57,018 bases of DNA from Podochytrium sp. JEL0797. Lineage: Eukaryota > Chytridiomycota > Chytridiomycetes > Chytridiales > Chytriomycetaceae. A program made the translations under genes and the position numbers. The DNA is taken from contig JADGJG010000060.1 in assembly GCA_027596195.1 (NCBI GenBank), positions 1 to 57,018 on the forward strand, given 5' to 3'. This document shows positions 1 through 11,574 of the stretch, piece by piece. A model generated the notes under the pieces. It was not told the DNA's origin, searched no databases, and was given only the letters and a program-made list of their open reading frames with translations. Numbering within the stretch: the stretch's first letter is position 1; the number at the start of each line of letters is the position of its first letter.

Positions 1-552
1 ATCCTTGACTGGTGGGCCCGGGGAGACGGGAAACCACCGTGAATTAACTCACCAGGCTGTTGTAGGAGAATGGAGGAAATCGAGTTTGATCGAGATTTTT
101 TGGAAATTCAATTTTATTTTATTTTGTTGTTGTACAGTCTAGTTTATTAAACTACGTAGCCCCCTAACCCATTGCCATCCCAGTCCTTCAGACGCATGCG
201 TCACTGCCATGCACCTCAACCTGACTTATGGAACGCATCGCAACCCCTTCCGTCGCCCCGTGTGCGTTTTTTGTTTTTTCTGGTATCTTCCCATTACCTT
301 CTGCCACTTTATCTCTGCCGGTAAGGTGCGTCTGTTAAATGCAAACCATTGTTAAACGCTCACACTTATTGCTCCATTTTCAAACTCAAGCTGCGTGTTG
401 GCCACCTGTCAACGTGTCATTGAATCTGTACGCATTCTTAGTCATGTCTTCCGGCTATGGAGGTCGTTCCATTTCTGGCATTTGAGCGCATCATATCCCA
501 CTTCTGACTATTTGTCATACTGTACACGCGGCCGCTGACTCCATCTCGTCGC

Positions 553-813
553 TCGAAAGAAAAAGCGTTCAGCGACTCATTCCAGAAAGATTAAATCCAC
601 CGGTGATCGTCAGCAAGGACTGCTTTGTCTTCGTAGGACATTGCATGTCTAGGGGTGATTGCCAACCAATCTCCAGATTGGTGTGTGGACGGCCTCTTGT
701 CTGGGGCGTGAGTCGCGCGTTTTCGGGGCCGTGTCATGGTGTTTTCACTCCGTGTTTTCACTTGGTGGTTTGAACACAAGGTAACACGATTGTCTCATGA
801 TTCTCACTCATCT
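553..813. repeat. Long direct repeat, copy 1
   Basis: This block begins at the stretch ending in aaaagcgttcagcg and runs through a shared Thr/Pro-like segment to gtgttttcactccgtg, then to a tail with a run of tctcat and ctcactcat motifs. About 200 bp recur almost unchanged at 842-1053, and the tail recurs separately at 1306-1363. No transposase, terminal inverted repeat or long terminal repeat was seen, so the nature of the element is unknown. Confidence 0.85.
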
Positions 814-841
814 CATGCCGTCTCATTCACAGTCTCATTCC

Positions 842-1053
842 TCGAAAAAAAAAGCGTTCAGCGGCTCATTCCAGAAAGATTAAATCCACCGGTGATCGTC
901 AGCAAGGACTGTTTTGTCTTCGTAGGACATTGCATGTCTAGGGGCGATCGCCAACCGATCTCCAGATTGGTGTGTGGACGGCCTCTTGTCTGGGGCGTGA
1001 GTCGCGCGTTTTTGGGGCCATGTCATGGTGTTTTCACTCCGTGTTTTCAATTG
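842..1053. repeat. Long direct repeat, copy 2
   Basis: This is a near-identical second copy of 555-760, with a few substitutions such as agcgactcatt against agcggctcatt. The segment ending gtgttttcactccgtg is repeated once more on its own at 1063-1102. The open frame that crosses this block and its neighbours is best read as chance, because it spans repeat boundaries. Confidence 0.85.
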
Positions 1054-1114
1054 GTTGAGTCCCGCATTTTCGGGGCCGTGTCATGGTGTTTTCACTCCGT
1101 GCTCTTCCATAACT

Positions 1115-1204
1115 TTGTGATTTGCAAGCAAAAGCTTTATTTAATTGACTGTCCAATAAACAACGTATATACGCTCACACCTTGTGATTTGCAAGCAAAA
1201 GCTT
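1115..1204. repeat. Pair of 23-bp direct repeats
   Basis: A 23-bp word that starts ttgtgatttgcaag and ends in aaaagctt occurs at 1115-1137 and again at 1182-1204, separated by 44 bp. The function is unknown. Confidence 0.8.
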
Positions 1205-1305
1205 GACGAAAAATCACATTTCACAATCTCCTCCCATCAACCCGAAAAGACCCGAGGGGCATGTTCACCCAAGGACTTCCTCCAGTATTCCATCAAGTCC
1301 ACGCA

Positions 1306-1470
1306 CTCACTTGGTGGTTTGAACACAAGGTAACACGATTGTCTCATGATTCTCACTCATGACATACTCTTTTTATTGACATTCCTGACGCTCTTCCGAT
1401 GACTCCACCTCGTCCCGCAGAAAAGAACGCTCGGCGGCTCATTCCAGATAGGTTAAATCTACCGGCGGTC
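1306..1470. repeat. Partial repeat copies
   Basis: 1306-1363 repeats the tail of copy 1 (ttggtggtttgaacacaagg and onward to ctcactcat). 1428-1470 is a diverged copy of the start of the unit (cggcggctcattccagat). Different parts of one unit have therefore been scattered at least four times in 1 kb. Confidence 0.7.
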
Positions 1471-1915
1471 AACATGTACCTCCACTCTGTTTCCTTCCTG
1501 TTGACTGGCAAGCCTGCCTGGGCTCCACCTCGTTTGCCGCCAACAGCATCTCTGATTAACGTCATGGTGAGTTTGCGTGTGGAAAGACAATGCGAAAATG
1601 CAATGCATCGCCAAAACCACACCACCGTTGCACTAGAGAGAGTGAGCAAGATGGACAAGAACAGGACCAGCGGAACGCCAAATCAAACCCCATTCCTCGC
1701 TTGGGAAGGGTGGTGGAATCATTCCGTGCAAGCAAGCCTGTAGATCTTGTATTGGTAGAGGGGGAGAGAATTTATTGACACGAATTGACGCATCTGCAAG
1801 AAAATCGCATTAATATCACGGATTAAAAGGGACACAAAAATAACACACACCTCCATGAACGACCACACCAAAGCCCGCGAGAAAATCACGACTTCGCTCC
1901 CATCATGCAGCCCCA

Positions 1916-2383
1916 TCACCACCGCCCAGCCTTCAACATCCCAGAACCCAATTCAAACAGCATGGCTGCAAACTCGACCGCCTCCAAATAAAAGTTCTCC
2001 GAATCTGACACCTCACTCAACACCACCGCCTGAGACTCTACAGCCCCTCTCGCGCCAAGGAACTGAAACAAAGCGCGTTCCTCACTCTGCAGTTTCCCAG
2101 CTCCATCCACTCCAACCGAGCTCAACAATAATACACAATCCTTCAAAAAAAGTGTCGTTCGACACCCCCATCCCCAGATTCCACCACTCCAACGTTACCA
2201 AAACTGCAGCACCCACACTCTTGAACCTCATCAAAACCATCAGCTCCAACGGAACCCGCCCTCCAAATCCACACACCGCGGGTTCACCACCCTCGCCGCA
2301 ACTTCCACACCCTCTTTCTCATCCCACCTCCTCTCCCCCGCGTCCTGAATCACCCCAACAACATCCCCAACCTCCACCGCCAT
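1916..2383 (-). pseudogene. Possible decayed coding region (weak)
   Basis: Three minus-strand reading frames follow each other here (from an ATG at 2383, then 2276-2082, then 2146-1916), each with hydrophobic or acidic composition and codon use like real genes in the window. They change frame without obvious GT-AG junctions. This could be a frameshifted gene remnant or chance. No family was recognised. The opposite strand gives a 290-codon Pro/Ser/Thr-rich frame that is probably its shadow. Confidence 0.25.
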
Positions 2384-2727
2384 TTTGGAGAAAATTCAAC
2401 GCTCAAGGACCCATTTCGTGTGATGAGGATGGTGGTGTTCGGGAGGTGAATGAGTCAAAAATCCAAAACCACGCAAAAACAAACAAAACATCCCACCTTG
2501 ACCACCAATCTCACTCGCACACGCACTGCATTGCATCACATGTCATTCACCTTTGCCTCTCTGAAGGAATCAGGGCTAAATGGAACAATTTGGAGCTCGC
2601 GAGTTGCCTTGGTTGTCGTGAACAGAGATCCCTGTCTCGCCGTGCGAATTGTTGTAACAGGAACTTCAGCCTGTTAGCGTTCAGAGTGACAGTCTCGCAT
2701 ATAGTAGTGTACGCTTTCATTTATTGA

Positions 2728-3950
2728 ATGAAAGTCTCTGTGTAAATCTCCCTTCTTCCTCCTTCAACAATAAGTATATAATATTTAATGCGTGTCGTTA
2801 TCCAACGACCCATATGGTGTAGTAGCAGGTACCCCCTGTGATGTTACAACTGTAACTCGGTCTGCATATACTTGGATGACACCCGTCGCCTTGTGTGTTT
2901 GTTGAGTAGAAGAATAGAAGAGTAGCTGATTAGCACTGGATTTGACACGCATTCAATGACGCTTCAACACGAATATCCCAGCGTGTTTCACATTATCACA
3001 CGCAACCATTCTCTCTGGAGGGCGTCAGGATTCGCTCGGTCAGCAGAGGTGCTTGTTGAAAAGTCGGCAGAACACGAGAGTGTCAATGGCCGTCGATCGA
3101 AGAAGATGCACAATACCTGCTCACGGTCGTCGGCGGCAGCCTCGTCATCGACTTCCATGGCCTCGTTGACGCCCACATCGTTTACCTGGAGATGGCAGGC
3201 GTCAGTTCGACACATGCATGTGGGCCACATTTGAAGGCATTTTTACCTGGGGCAGGTCGACTGGAAGATCTGGCAGAACCAAATCCGATTGACTGGTTGT
3301 GTCGTTTCTTCATACTCTCGGGTGTAGTTTTTTTCGAAGAGTTTTCTTTTGGTTGGCGAAATCGAAACACCACATCTCTTCTCCCCTCGAAATCGAATTG
3401 ATCCAGCCATGCAAAACAGTGTTGGAAGCCGTTTCAGGGCAGACTAACGAGTCACGTGATCTCTTACGTAATGAGTGGATATAATGGCAGCTTGCTGTGT
3501 TACCAATAAATCATTGATTTCTTCCCCCAAATTCCCCCGTTTCACTCCTCCATTCCATCCCACTTACAACTCCCCCAGCTCCTACGCATCCGCTACCGGA
3601 CTGCCCCCGTTGCCTAGTGCAATAAACAGTGCGAGTGCTCCACTAGACGTGACAAGCGAGTGAGCGAGTGCTGGATCGGGTGGCACGCGAATGCGAAAGT
3701 GGATCCCCTCGCTGCAACAATTCGGACACGCCGGATCCCACCTCACAGCGCACCCACGGCTCAGCAACACGAGTAGATGCATCGAAAGAGTGCATGGCAT
3801 AGTCATGGGGTGCCGTGGGAGGCGAGATTGTCGCACGATCGAAAACGCCCCGCCACTGCTCGCACTTTACACGCACGACCCCACGACCACCTAGCGAATC
3901 CCCCGCGCAACAGATTCGTGAATCACGAAGCGCGTAGAAGCGTGTGAGAG
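2728..3950. other. Intergenic stretch, no supported gene
   Basis: Several 60-130-codon frames occur on both strands. A minus-strand frame at 3373-3182 begins MVFRFRQPKENSSKK, and another near 3200-3100 contains EAMEVDDEAAADD, but their splice phases do not join. A small basic/acidic protein gene is possible and cannot be established. Nothing else was recognised. Confidence 0.4.
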
Positions 3951-4173
3951 TGTCGCTATTTGAATGCACCCAGACGCGTTTCCACCGTTGGCGTTTTTTT
4001 GTCACTGCGCCGAAACTCGACATTCAGCCGGCCACCATCGCAACCACCATCCCCCACACATCAAACCAAGTCAAATCATGCATAAACATGCTCTAGAAAT
4101 GTAGAGAAGCCAAAAACGCGGTATTTCAATGCACCCGAACGCGTTTGAATCGGTGGCGTTTTTTGTCCGAGCG
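3950..4173. repeat. Two copies of a ~52-bp repeat
   Basis: A unit of the form atttNaatgcaccc, then acgcgttt, then ggtggcgttttttgtc occurs at 3950-4003 and 4121-4173, on the same strand. The two copies differ at a handful of positions. The 117 bp between them shows nothing recognisable. Confidence 0.75.
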
Positions 4174-4700
4174 AAATAAAATGTTCAAAAATTGAAATTA
4201 ACACCATTCTCACTCATTTTATGGCCGAGTATTAAAAAGTAGGTCGGGGGCGGGTGGGTGCGCGTGGGTGGGGGTGCCTGGGTGCGGATTGCCCAGGCAC
4301 GAAATTTTCGCGGACGAAAAAATCGGACAAAATCAAAAATGGGAGGCGAGCAAAAATGGGTCTGCGCACAACTTCACAAGGGAGCTTCGCTGACAAGGCA
4401 AGCTGCGCACAACCCTCGCGAAAAATCAATTAGTGCGCACAGTGGAATGTCGCTTGAAAAATTTAATTAGTATTTGCGCAACAGAGGATTTGTAATATTT
4501 GACTGTACCCAAATGCATCAATCAGCACTCCTTCATCTCCGCCGTCTCCACACTCGCCGTGGTCCTTCTGGACAAATGCACAAAGACAAAACGCGCGTGC
4601 ATCAATCAATATCTTGGGAAACGCCGCAACGAGAAAAGCACCGGCATCACCTTTTCCACACAATCCCCAATTATTAAAATGTATCAAACCGATCCTTTAC
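4174..4700. other. Intergenic stretch downstream of the transporter
   Basis: No gene is supported. Short frames on both strands have no family resemblance and no splice continuity. The stretch follows the stop codon of the minus-strand transporter gene and probably carries its 3' untranslated region. Confidence 0.5.
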
Positions 4701-7329
4701 TCAAAAGATCCCCACCCCACCCACCACAACCGTCCCCACCGCCGCCGCACATCGATCCAACGGAATATCCGCATCCCCCCCAGCCCATTTGCTCACAGTA
4801 ATATAAGTCGTATACACCAACGCAACGAATCCAAAAAGCGCCAGCAACAAGTCCGAGAGCTGTGATTTAAAATTGAGTGTATGTGTGTGTCAGAACGCGA
4901 GAACCCCCACAAAGCAAAGGTTTCAACCCCCAGGGGTACGAAAGAAAAAGAAGCCTTGTTTTACCTTGACCCACGGATTCGTCGTGATTTTGAAATGGAA
5001 CAACGAAGGGTAAATGAAACTATCAAGTTTGAGAACGAAAAAACCAATTCAGCACCACCCAAAACCCCCCCGGAAAAAATAACACCCTCACCTCAAAGGA
5101 ATACAAGCAAAACACCCCACAAGACTAACAAACTTATCCAAATTGCTACTCCCAACCCACGCAACGCCCCCCAAAACCGCCACAAAAACCGTCCTCATCA
5201 AATTCTTTTGCCACTTCACAAGCGCGCTGCGTTTTCCATCAGCGAGACCAAAGATGGCGCTTTCGGTGATTCTGATGCTGGGGTACACGCACAACGGAAA
5301 CGAAAGCACGATCGCAATCACATAGAAAAACTGCAGACTCTGCACGACTGGACTCCCCTTGGGCATATTCAAAAACACAACCGTTTCGACTTTCGACCCA
5401 AAAGCAAGGTACCCCGTCGCCCCAATCAACACAAAGATGGTCCCAATAATGAAAATGCAGAGTGACAGGACGCGGGGGAAATGTTGCGGCTCCTTCATAG
5501 ACTCCGCAATCGGAAGAATGAGACAAATGCCCTCAAACGCAAACAGAGCCGTGCCGATGAAGATGGGGAACGTGTCCATATTGAACCAGAGAATGTCGGG
5601 AGCAGGACCCACGGTTCCCACGACGTACATATCATACCCGAAAATGTACATGAGTCCCATCAGGATAAACACGTCGGCAATCAAGGACGTGACTGAAAAC
5701 GTCTTGATTTTCCTCACCCACGACAGTGGCACGTAAATCAACACCTGGAGGACGATAAAGACCCAATCCGGCAAGATAACTTGGCAGTTTGTCGTGAGCA
5801 TGACGAGGTCACGGAGGTTTTGGGCCACGAAAATGTAATAGGCGCAGCAGAAACCGGCTTGGGAGACGGCGATCGAGGCAAGCACGAGGGTGCGTACATG
5901 AGGGCCGTATAGCTTTTCGCCAATGTCGCCGTAGGAGCCGCCGAGGACGTGGTTTGTTTCGACGAGGAGGAGCATGCAGTGGAGGGTCATCCTGGAGTGA
6001 GTGGGGGGGAACGGACGAGAGTTGGGAAAAAGAGAAGGAGAATAAGAAAACCGCGAAATCACAATCCCCCTCACAAACGAAAAAGAAATTCACCATCCAA
6101 ACACAATCGTCAACACAACACTCAACGCCATCCCACCCTGCGCAAACGCCTTGGGCAAAAACAGAACCCCAGTCCCCACAAAAGCCTTCATGAGCATAAA
6201 AAACGCCTTCTTTGGCGAGGTTCCCTTCACGTTCGTGGCTTCCGTAATCGCGCGTGTGGATTGTCGACGAATCAATGGAGTTCGCTCCGAGACGTGCGGG
6301 TGGGCAGAGTTGGATGCGGTGGAGGAGTCAAAGTCATGCAGATGGCGGATGGGAGTGGGTCGTTGGATCACGATGCCAGGGAGTTGTTGAAATCCGTTCA
6401 AGTTGTCGACGCCAACGACATTGGACCACTCCTCGTCCCCGGGTTCACCGCCTTCGTCCTCCTCGTCATCATCCTCGTCTTCAGGAACAACATCCCCCCC
6501 ATAGAATCCATACAAGGCCAAAAAGTCGATGAAATTCCTCGTCAAGAAGGTCACATTTTTGCCTTCGCGTTCGGCACGCTCGGAAATGAATCGTCTTCGG
6601 AACACGCCGGGTTCACGCAACTGGGTAACGGTCACGGCATCGGGGGTGTCACGCAGGGCCGTGCTCTGGAGGTCAGGAAGCGAAAGGCGGCGGGGACGCG
6701 TGGACAGCGATCCTTGCGAAAGGGTTGGAGACGTGGCGCGGTTTCTGTCGGCCCATTCGTAAATGTCGTTGGTGATGGAACCTGATTGGTTGTTAACTAT
6801 CGATAAAAGGAGGAAGGGTGGTTACCTCCTTGCAGGTTGTACGGTGCCTTGTTTTTGAAGGACGAAGACAGCAGACTCTCGTTGAGATCTGCATTGGGCC
6901 CATCGTCTCTCCGCACCAGGTGTTCTTCAATCAGGGCAGCGGCAGCCTGGTCCTGAAGAGGAGTCGAGGGTCGCTTTGGTTCGCGGCTGAGAAAGAGTCA
7001 AGTGAGTCAGGAGAAGTGTCTAGGAAACACAAGTCAAGAAAAGCTCACATTTTCTCGTACTCGCTCCTCAGGGCATTGCTCTCCGCGGCACTAGACGAGA
7101 TGCTCGACACGCCCTTGAAAGAGCGCGGGAAGCTGCGTCCGAGACTCGAGGCAAAGCCAGGCGCGCTGCTTCCAGACGGGACCCGCATGGCAATGGGAAG
7201 CGCGGCGGATGCGGAGGATGCCGGGGAGGCCACTGGCTGCGTGGTCACCTGCAGCGACTGGGGCGTGATTGTTCCGCTCGACGAGTCTGACGCGCTGGTC
7301 TTCTTCTTGGTCTTCTTCTTGCCGGCCAT
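4701..7329 (-). CDS. Vacuolar amino-acid transporter, Avt3/Avt4 (SLC36) type
   Basis: Six exons join in frame (7329-7049, 6986-6826, 6781-6094, 5991-5092, 5019-4965, 4859-4701) to give about 747 aa. The start follows from the basic N-terminus MAGKKKTKKKT. A long cytosolic Ser/Thr-rich and acidic N-terminal region of about 330 residues contains the family marker GSITNDIYEWA. About 11 membrane segments follow, beginning at KAFVGTGVLFLPKAFAQGG and including FEGICLILPIAESM. The last two exons restore the family's C-terminal end (FIYPSLFHFK and a final helix). Fungal Avt3/Avt4 export neutral or basic amino acids from the vacuole, and animal SLC36 relatives act at lysosomes. The substrate here is not deducible. 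The second intron, at 44 nt, is among the shortest in the window. Family assignment is firm; the exact paralogue is not. Confidence 0.92.
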
Positions 7330-7741
7330 GCGAGGAGTGTGTTTGTGTTTGTTTTTGGGGTGATCGGAAAATTTTAACTTTTGCCTCCGTGCCGAGTCCA
7401 CACCGAAATGAATCCTACGAACCCTGCTTTTAGAGATTATCGCAAAAGTGATAAGAAGTCATTGGATTCCATGATCATCTCATACTCAACTCGATTGGAA
7501 AAAACGTTGCGAATTCTAGAATTCACTAAGAAAAAAACAAATCCGCGAAACTCGAAATCGCGTTTTCCATTCTAATTCTCTTTGAAAATACGTTTCCCAT
7601 TCGTGATTATCGATTTTGTGGAAGGAATCTTTAATAATCCGCAAACGCGAACCCCTTGATTTTCAGGAAAACAAATCCTCGAAACTCGAAAACGCGCCAC
7701 CCGACACCACCCGACACCCCTTCCCTCCCACCACTCCACCA

Positions 7742-8353
7742 ATGATCCAACCACCGCCTCCAAACCGCAAAACTCCACCCACCCCACCCCCACCAGACGC
7801 CCACATGGACCAAATCACCCACACCCTCTCCTGTCCAATCTCCTGGGACCCCTTCACAGACCCCGTCCTCCTCCCCGACGGACATACCTACGAACGCACC
7901 AATATCACCGCTTGGTTCGCCAAAACTCCTTCTTCTTCTTACGGAATGGGCACCTCGCCCGTCACGCGACAACCCATGTACGCTGCATCCATGGTTCCGA
8001 ATCTGGCCGTCAGGAACATGAGTCCGCATTGGGTCAAAGTGTGTGGCATGATGAACGAGAAGGATGCGCAGATTAAAGCTTTGGAGGCGCGTGTGGCCGA
8101 GTTGGAGGCAAATGAGGGGGTTTCCCGCGTTGTTAGAGATGGGGTTTTGACGGGTGCCGCCGCAAGCGCGTCCATCAGGCTTCCTATCAGACAGCCCGTC
8201 CGATTGCCTGCTGAATTGCCTGCTGGAACGGGAGATGCGTGGAAGACCAAACATGACACGTTGAAGCGCGAAATCAAGGGTGCAGTGACTGCATACCGCA
8301 AGAAAAAGATTGCGAGAAAGGAGCTCTTGAGCCGCATGTCGAAAATTCTTTGA
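7742..8353 (+). CDS. U-box domain protein
   Basis: This is an intronless 203-aa protein. After a Pro-rich N-terminus, a U-box spans roughly residues 20-100 (CPISWDPFTDPVLLPDGHTY, then ERTNITAWF and SPVTRQPMY). U-boxes adopt a zinc-free RING fold and recruit E2 enzymes for ubiquitin transfer. A predicted coiled coil follows (EKDAQIKALEARVAELEANE), then a basic tail (YRKKKIARKELLSRM). Upstream ATGs exist in the same frame; the chosen one lies just before the Pro-rich segment. The 3' end and its flank are repeated 90 bp downstream. Other U-box genes in this window have different partner domains. Substrates are unknown. Confidence 0.85.
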   Translation: MIQPPPPNRKTPPTPPPPDAHMDQITHTLSCPISWDPFTDPVLLPDGHTYERTNITAWFAKTPSSSYGMGTSPVTRQPMYAASMVPNLAVRNMSPHWVKVCGMMNEKDAQIKALEARVAELEANEGVSRVVRDGVLTGAAASASIRLPIRQPVRLPAELPAGTGDAWKTKHDTLKREIKGAVTAYRKKKIARKELLSRMSKIL

Positions 8354-8426
8354 ATTCTCATTTTTTAACTTGCATTTTCTTTTCTGCATTCTTTTCTTCG
8401 CGTGAAAAGCAGTATATTATTTAAGT
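8343..8426. repeat. Shared 3'-flank motif, copy 1
   Basis: The flank starts with ctttgaattctc, has a pyrimidine-rich middle, and ends cagtatattatttaag. Equivalent flanks follow the tail duplicate (8600-8675) and the TIR gene (15875-15955), although the three upstream coding sequences are unrelated or only partly related. At the TIR locus this end encodes the stop of the convergent MYND-RING gene. Here the reverse strand ends in a similar short reading frame, so a lost convergent gene tail is possible. Confidence 0.65.
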
Positions 8427-8435
8427 TTCAATGAC

Positions 8436-8609
8436 TTTCTTCGCTGGCGCCAACGCGTCCATCGGACAGCCCGTCGGTCGCCTGCTGGAGACGCGTGGAA
8501 AACCAAACATGACACATTGAAGCGGGAAATCAAGAGTGCACTGACTCCATACCGCAAGAAAAAGATTACGAGAAAGGAGCTCTTGAGCCGCATGTCCAAA
8601 TTTCTTTGA
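8436..8609 (+). pseudogene. Duplicated 3' end of the U-box gene
   Basis: This sequence repeats the final ~60 codons of the U-box gene (8160-8353), including the basic tail and stop, with an internal loss of about 20 bp and scattered substitutions. It has no U-box and no start of its own, so it is a non-functional tandem fragment. Its downstream flank again carries the ttgaattctcgcg to caatatatta motif. Confidence 0.85.
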
Positions 8610-8675
8610 ATTCTCGCGTTTTTACTTGCACTAAAAACTTACGTCGCGCAAAAACAATATATTATTGACGAGCAT

Positions 8676-9160
8676 ACTCTCCACTTCCAAATCTCCCTTC
8701 CACCTCCCCTTCCAAACTACAGACCGACACAAATCCACGCCATCAAACTCGGCTCGAAATACAAAACAAACACAAGCGTTACAATTACATCTAAAAGCCA
8801 CCCAAAAACGCACACAATAATATACATCTGCGTCCCCAGGAACAACAATGAACGCCTTGGTCCAGCTTGGAACCCGACAAACGAGAAAACCGAGACTCAT
8901 GATGGCGCATTCGCCGATGTGAGTGCGACGTACAGGATTGAGTTATTGGCTGCAATGATACGCGGACTCGTGATGGGGAGGTATACAAGAACAGATATAT
9001 AATAGGCAAGCTGAAGAAGCGTCAGAAAGAAGCAGGAGGAAAATCACGGCGAGTGCAGAGTCGATCGGAGACTTGAATGGGCCCAGTCCGACAGTGTCCA
9101 CTTACGAGTCCAGCGAGGACAGCTGTGCTAAGCACCAGGCCGACACAAAAAATCCGAGTA
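8676..9160 (-). pseudogene. Decayed copy of the 7TM protein gene
   Basis: The minus-strand frame 8900-8631 reads VPSWTKAFIVV early and DLEVESML near its end. This aligns with the intact 7TM gene at 18838-19785 (FPSWTMAVVV and EMEVESMM) in the same order and spacing. DNA at about 9097-9140 (cgagtccagcgaggacagc) matches the sequence encoding its first membrane helix region. Stops and frameshifts interrupt the rest. The intact gene lies about 10 kb away on the same strand. Confidence 0.75.
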
Positions 9161-9570
9161 CTTAGTTGTGCTCATGGAAAATTGGGTTGATACTTATTAC
9201 GAACTCGAGACACCGTCGAACTCTCCCACTTCACAGAAAAAGATAAGGCTCGCTGGCATGATCGCGTCCGAGTCCATCCCAGAACCTGACTTAATATTAG
9301 AAGTATTCAGAATGAATTGAAGAGTGCGAAAAAAACATGGACTTGGCGAAAGCGCGAGAAAAAAGTTCGCCAGCTCAACTCGATTGGCACAGGAAATAAT
9401 TAGAACGTGAATTGAAGGGATTTGATCAACCATCCTGGCAGTATTCGGAGGTTGGAAATGTTTCTAGATTTTTTTGGGAGGCTTGGGGGCTGCGCCAAGG
9501 CCCGATGAATAAATAAGGAAAGCCAATGAAATCCCCTCGCCTCCCCCCAACTTCCTCCACATCACTCGCA
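9161..9570. other. Intergenic stretch before the U-box/vWA gene
   Basis: No supported gene. Short minus-strand frames show no family features. The last ~100 bp is C/T-rich on the plus strand and is the likely promoter or 5' untranslated region of the next gene. Confidence 0.45.
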
Positions 9571-11574
9571 ATGTCCTCGCTAACCATCGACGCTGATTCC
9601 GACGACCAAGCGAACGCCTTGATTCTCAAACACACTCATGAACTGCCGCAACTCACGGCCGAGCCCAAAGACACTGCCGAGCGAGAATTTGTCTACCTCG
9701 CAAGGCGATTCGTGGCGTGCTGTCGAGAAGGGAATTACGCAGAGTTTCAGTTTCCGAGTGACTTTGTGTGTCCGAGTTGAGTTTGGTTGATTCCTTGTTT
9801 GATTTGCGAATATGGCAGTCTTGCCCCCATTCTTACACTATGCGTTGTTTTACTGCTAGTCACACACGAGCTCATGATTGATCCCGTGTCCACCGTTCTT
9901 GGCTCCGTGTACGAACGCAAAGCAATCACGCGACACCTTCGCAACAGCAACACGAATCCCGAAGACGGCCGGACGCTTCGTTCCAAAAATCTCGTGAAGG
10001 ATTGCGTCGTCAAGCAGCGAATTGAGGCGTTTGAGGTGGCCGTGCTTGAGACCGGAGATGTTGCTGCCATTGCCGAGTTACGCGGGTTGCTCCCTTTGCC
10101 GACGGAGCCGCCTCCTCAATATGACGAAGACCATGAAAACGTGTTGCTTGTTGCCGAAAAGAGTGGAAGTGGGGATGCCACCCCGTTAGTTCACCATCAC
10201 CAGTTCTTGGACCCTTACGCTGTCCCGACACGCGACGCTCCGGAGGCTTCTCATGCGGCATATATACAATCTGCGAAGGCAATTAATACTGCCAAACTCG
10301 CGTTTGCTGCCATATCGCGCTTGGTCTCTCCGAATGTAAAGAATCTGCACCACCTTCCCGTTGACTCGATTCGGTCTGTTCTCGGCTCTTACATGCATGC
10401 CAAGCTCGCGAACGTAGTTTCTCGTGGACGTTCCTCGTTTGGTGAATACAAGTACTCGACTAACCCAATCACCGTCTCGAATCACGTGTTTCACAAGCTC
10501 GAACGGTTGAGTCGGATGGTGTTGCTTCAATTCACGGGTGCTGAGTTTCGCTACATTTGGTGTGAGGTTATCAAACCGTTTCGGAGAGAGTTGTTTAATC
10601 GCGTGTACGCGGGTTCGCCGATTGTCAGAGCGTTTGGGGATAATATCGCTGGGGGCCATTTGATGTGTCCAGATTTGGATGATTATTCGCTTGGATTGCA
10701 ATCTGCGTATTCAGGAATGTTTACGCGTCGTGGGACAGGTTCTTTAGCGGCTTGGAGGAATCAAATGGGGTCAGATCGGAGACCCTCTGGGTTGGAACTG
10801 TTGAGTCAAGTGCATACCGTGTTTTTGATTGATGATTCTGGGAGTATGGCGGGCGGGGCAGTGAGTTATGGGTTCTCGGGGTCCTTGTATTCGGATTTTG
10901 CGGCGTTGAGGTACAAGTCGCGGTGGGATCAAGTGAGGGACTTGTTGGCGGATTTTGCGCCTATCGTCACGCAGTATGACCCGCATGGGCTCAGTCTCTT
11001 CTTCCTCAATGCTCCCACGATTCATACCAAGATTCGATCCTCAGATGCCGTGAATGCAGTGTTTCGTTCCAACAGGCCGAATGGGGGAACTCCATTGGGA
11101 CGACGCGTGAATGATATTCTGGATGCTTATATGACGTGTTTGAGGTATGATCGCAATCTGAAGCCGTTGAATTTGGTTGTGTTTACGGATGGGGAGAGTC
11201 AGGATGAGGAGGTGTTGAAGCATTCGATTGAGAGTCATGTGCATCATGTGATGAATCGGGGGTATGTGGCGCATCAGTTGGGGATTGGTATGGTGTTTTC
11301 GTTGTGGCTTTGATGGAATAACACTGATGAGTTTGTTTACCTGATAGAGTTTGTTCAAGTCGGGGACGACGCAGAAGCCACGCGCCATCTTCGCGAGATT
11401 GAAGAAGAAGTCTCCTGGCACCACATGAACTATGGCCGTGACATTGTTGGGGTCACGCCCTTCTTGGGAAATCAGGGGCGCATGTTGGATTCGGAGCTGT
11501 TGACGAATGTGATTTTGTCGGGGATTGACGCGAGGGTGAATGCGTACATGAGGCGTAGAAATTTAAATGTTTGA
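9571..11574 (+). CDS. U-box plus von Willebrand A domain protein
   Basis: Three exons (9571-9775, 9860-11287, 11348-11574) give 619 aa. Joining exon 1 to exon 2 creates the U-box core CPITHELMIDPV and continues YERKAITRHL. The U-box occupies roughly residues 65-135. A vWA domain lies near residues 375-550, with the metal-binding (MIDAS) signature DDSGSM, a later Thr/Gly segment (NGGTPLGRR) and VVFTDGESQDEE. vWA domains bind protein partners, often through Mg2+. The combination suggests an E3 ubiquitin ligase with a vWA substrate or partner module. No membrane segment or signal peptide is visible. The 84-nt first intron splits the U-box. It is monocistronic, and targets are unknown. Confidence 0.85.

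Noticed and set aside
736..1206. 156-codon frame across the repeats
   Set aside because: It spans repeat boundaries and includes the same repeated segment twice; best explained by chance openness.
1855..2727. 290-codon Pro/Ser/Thr-rich open frame on the plus strand
   Set aside because: Composition follows simple C/A-rich sequence, no domain or splice structure, and the opposite strand looks more gene-like.
5949..6785. 278-codon plus-strand frame
   Set aside because: It is antisense to well-supported exons of the amino-acid transporter and has no family features.
8417..8599. 60-codon minus-strand frame as a gene
   Set aside because: It is antisense to the duplicated tail of the U-box gene; only its last codons loosely resemble the MYND-RING gene end.
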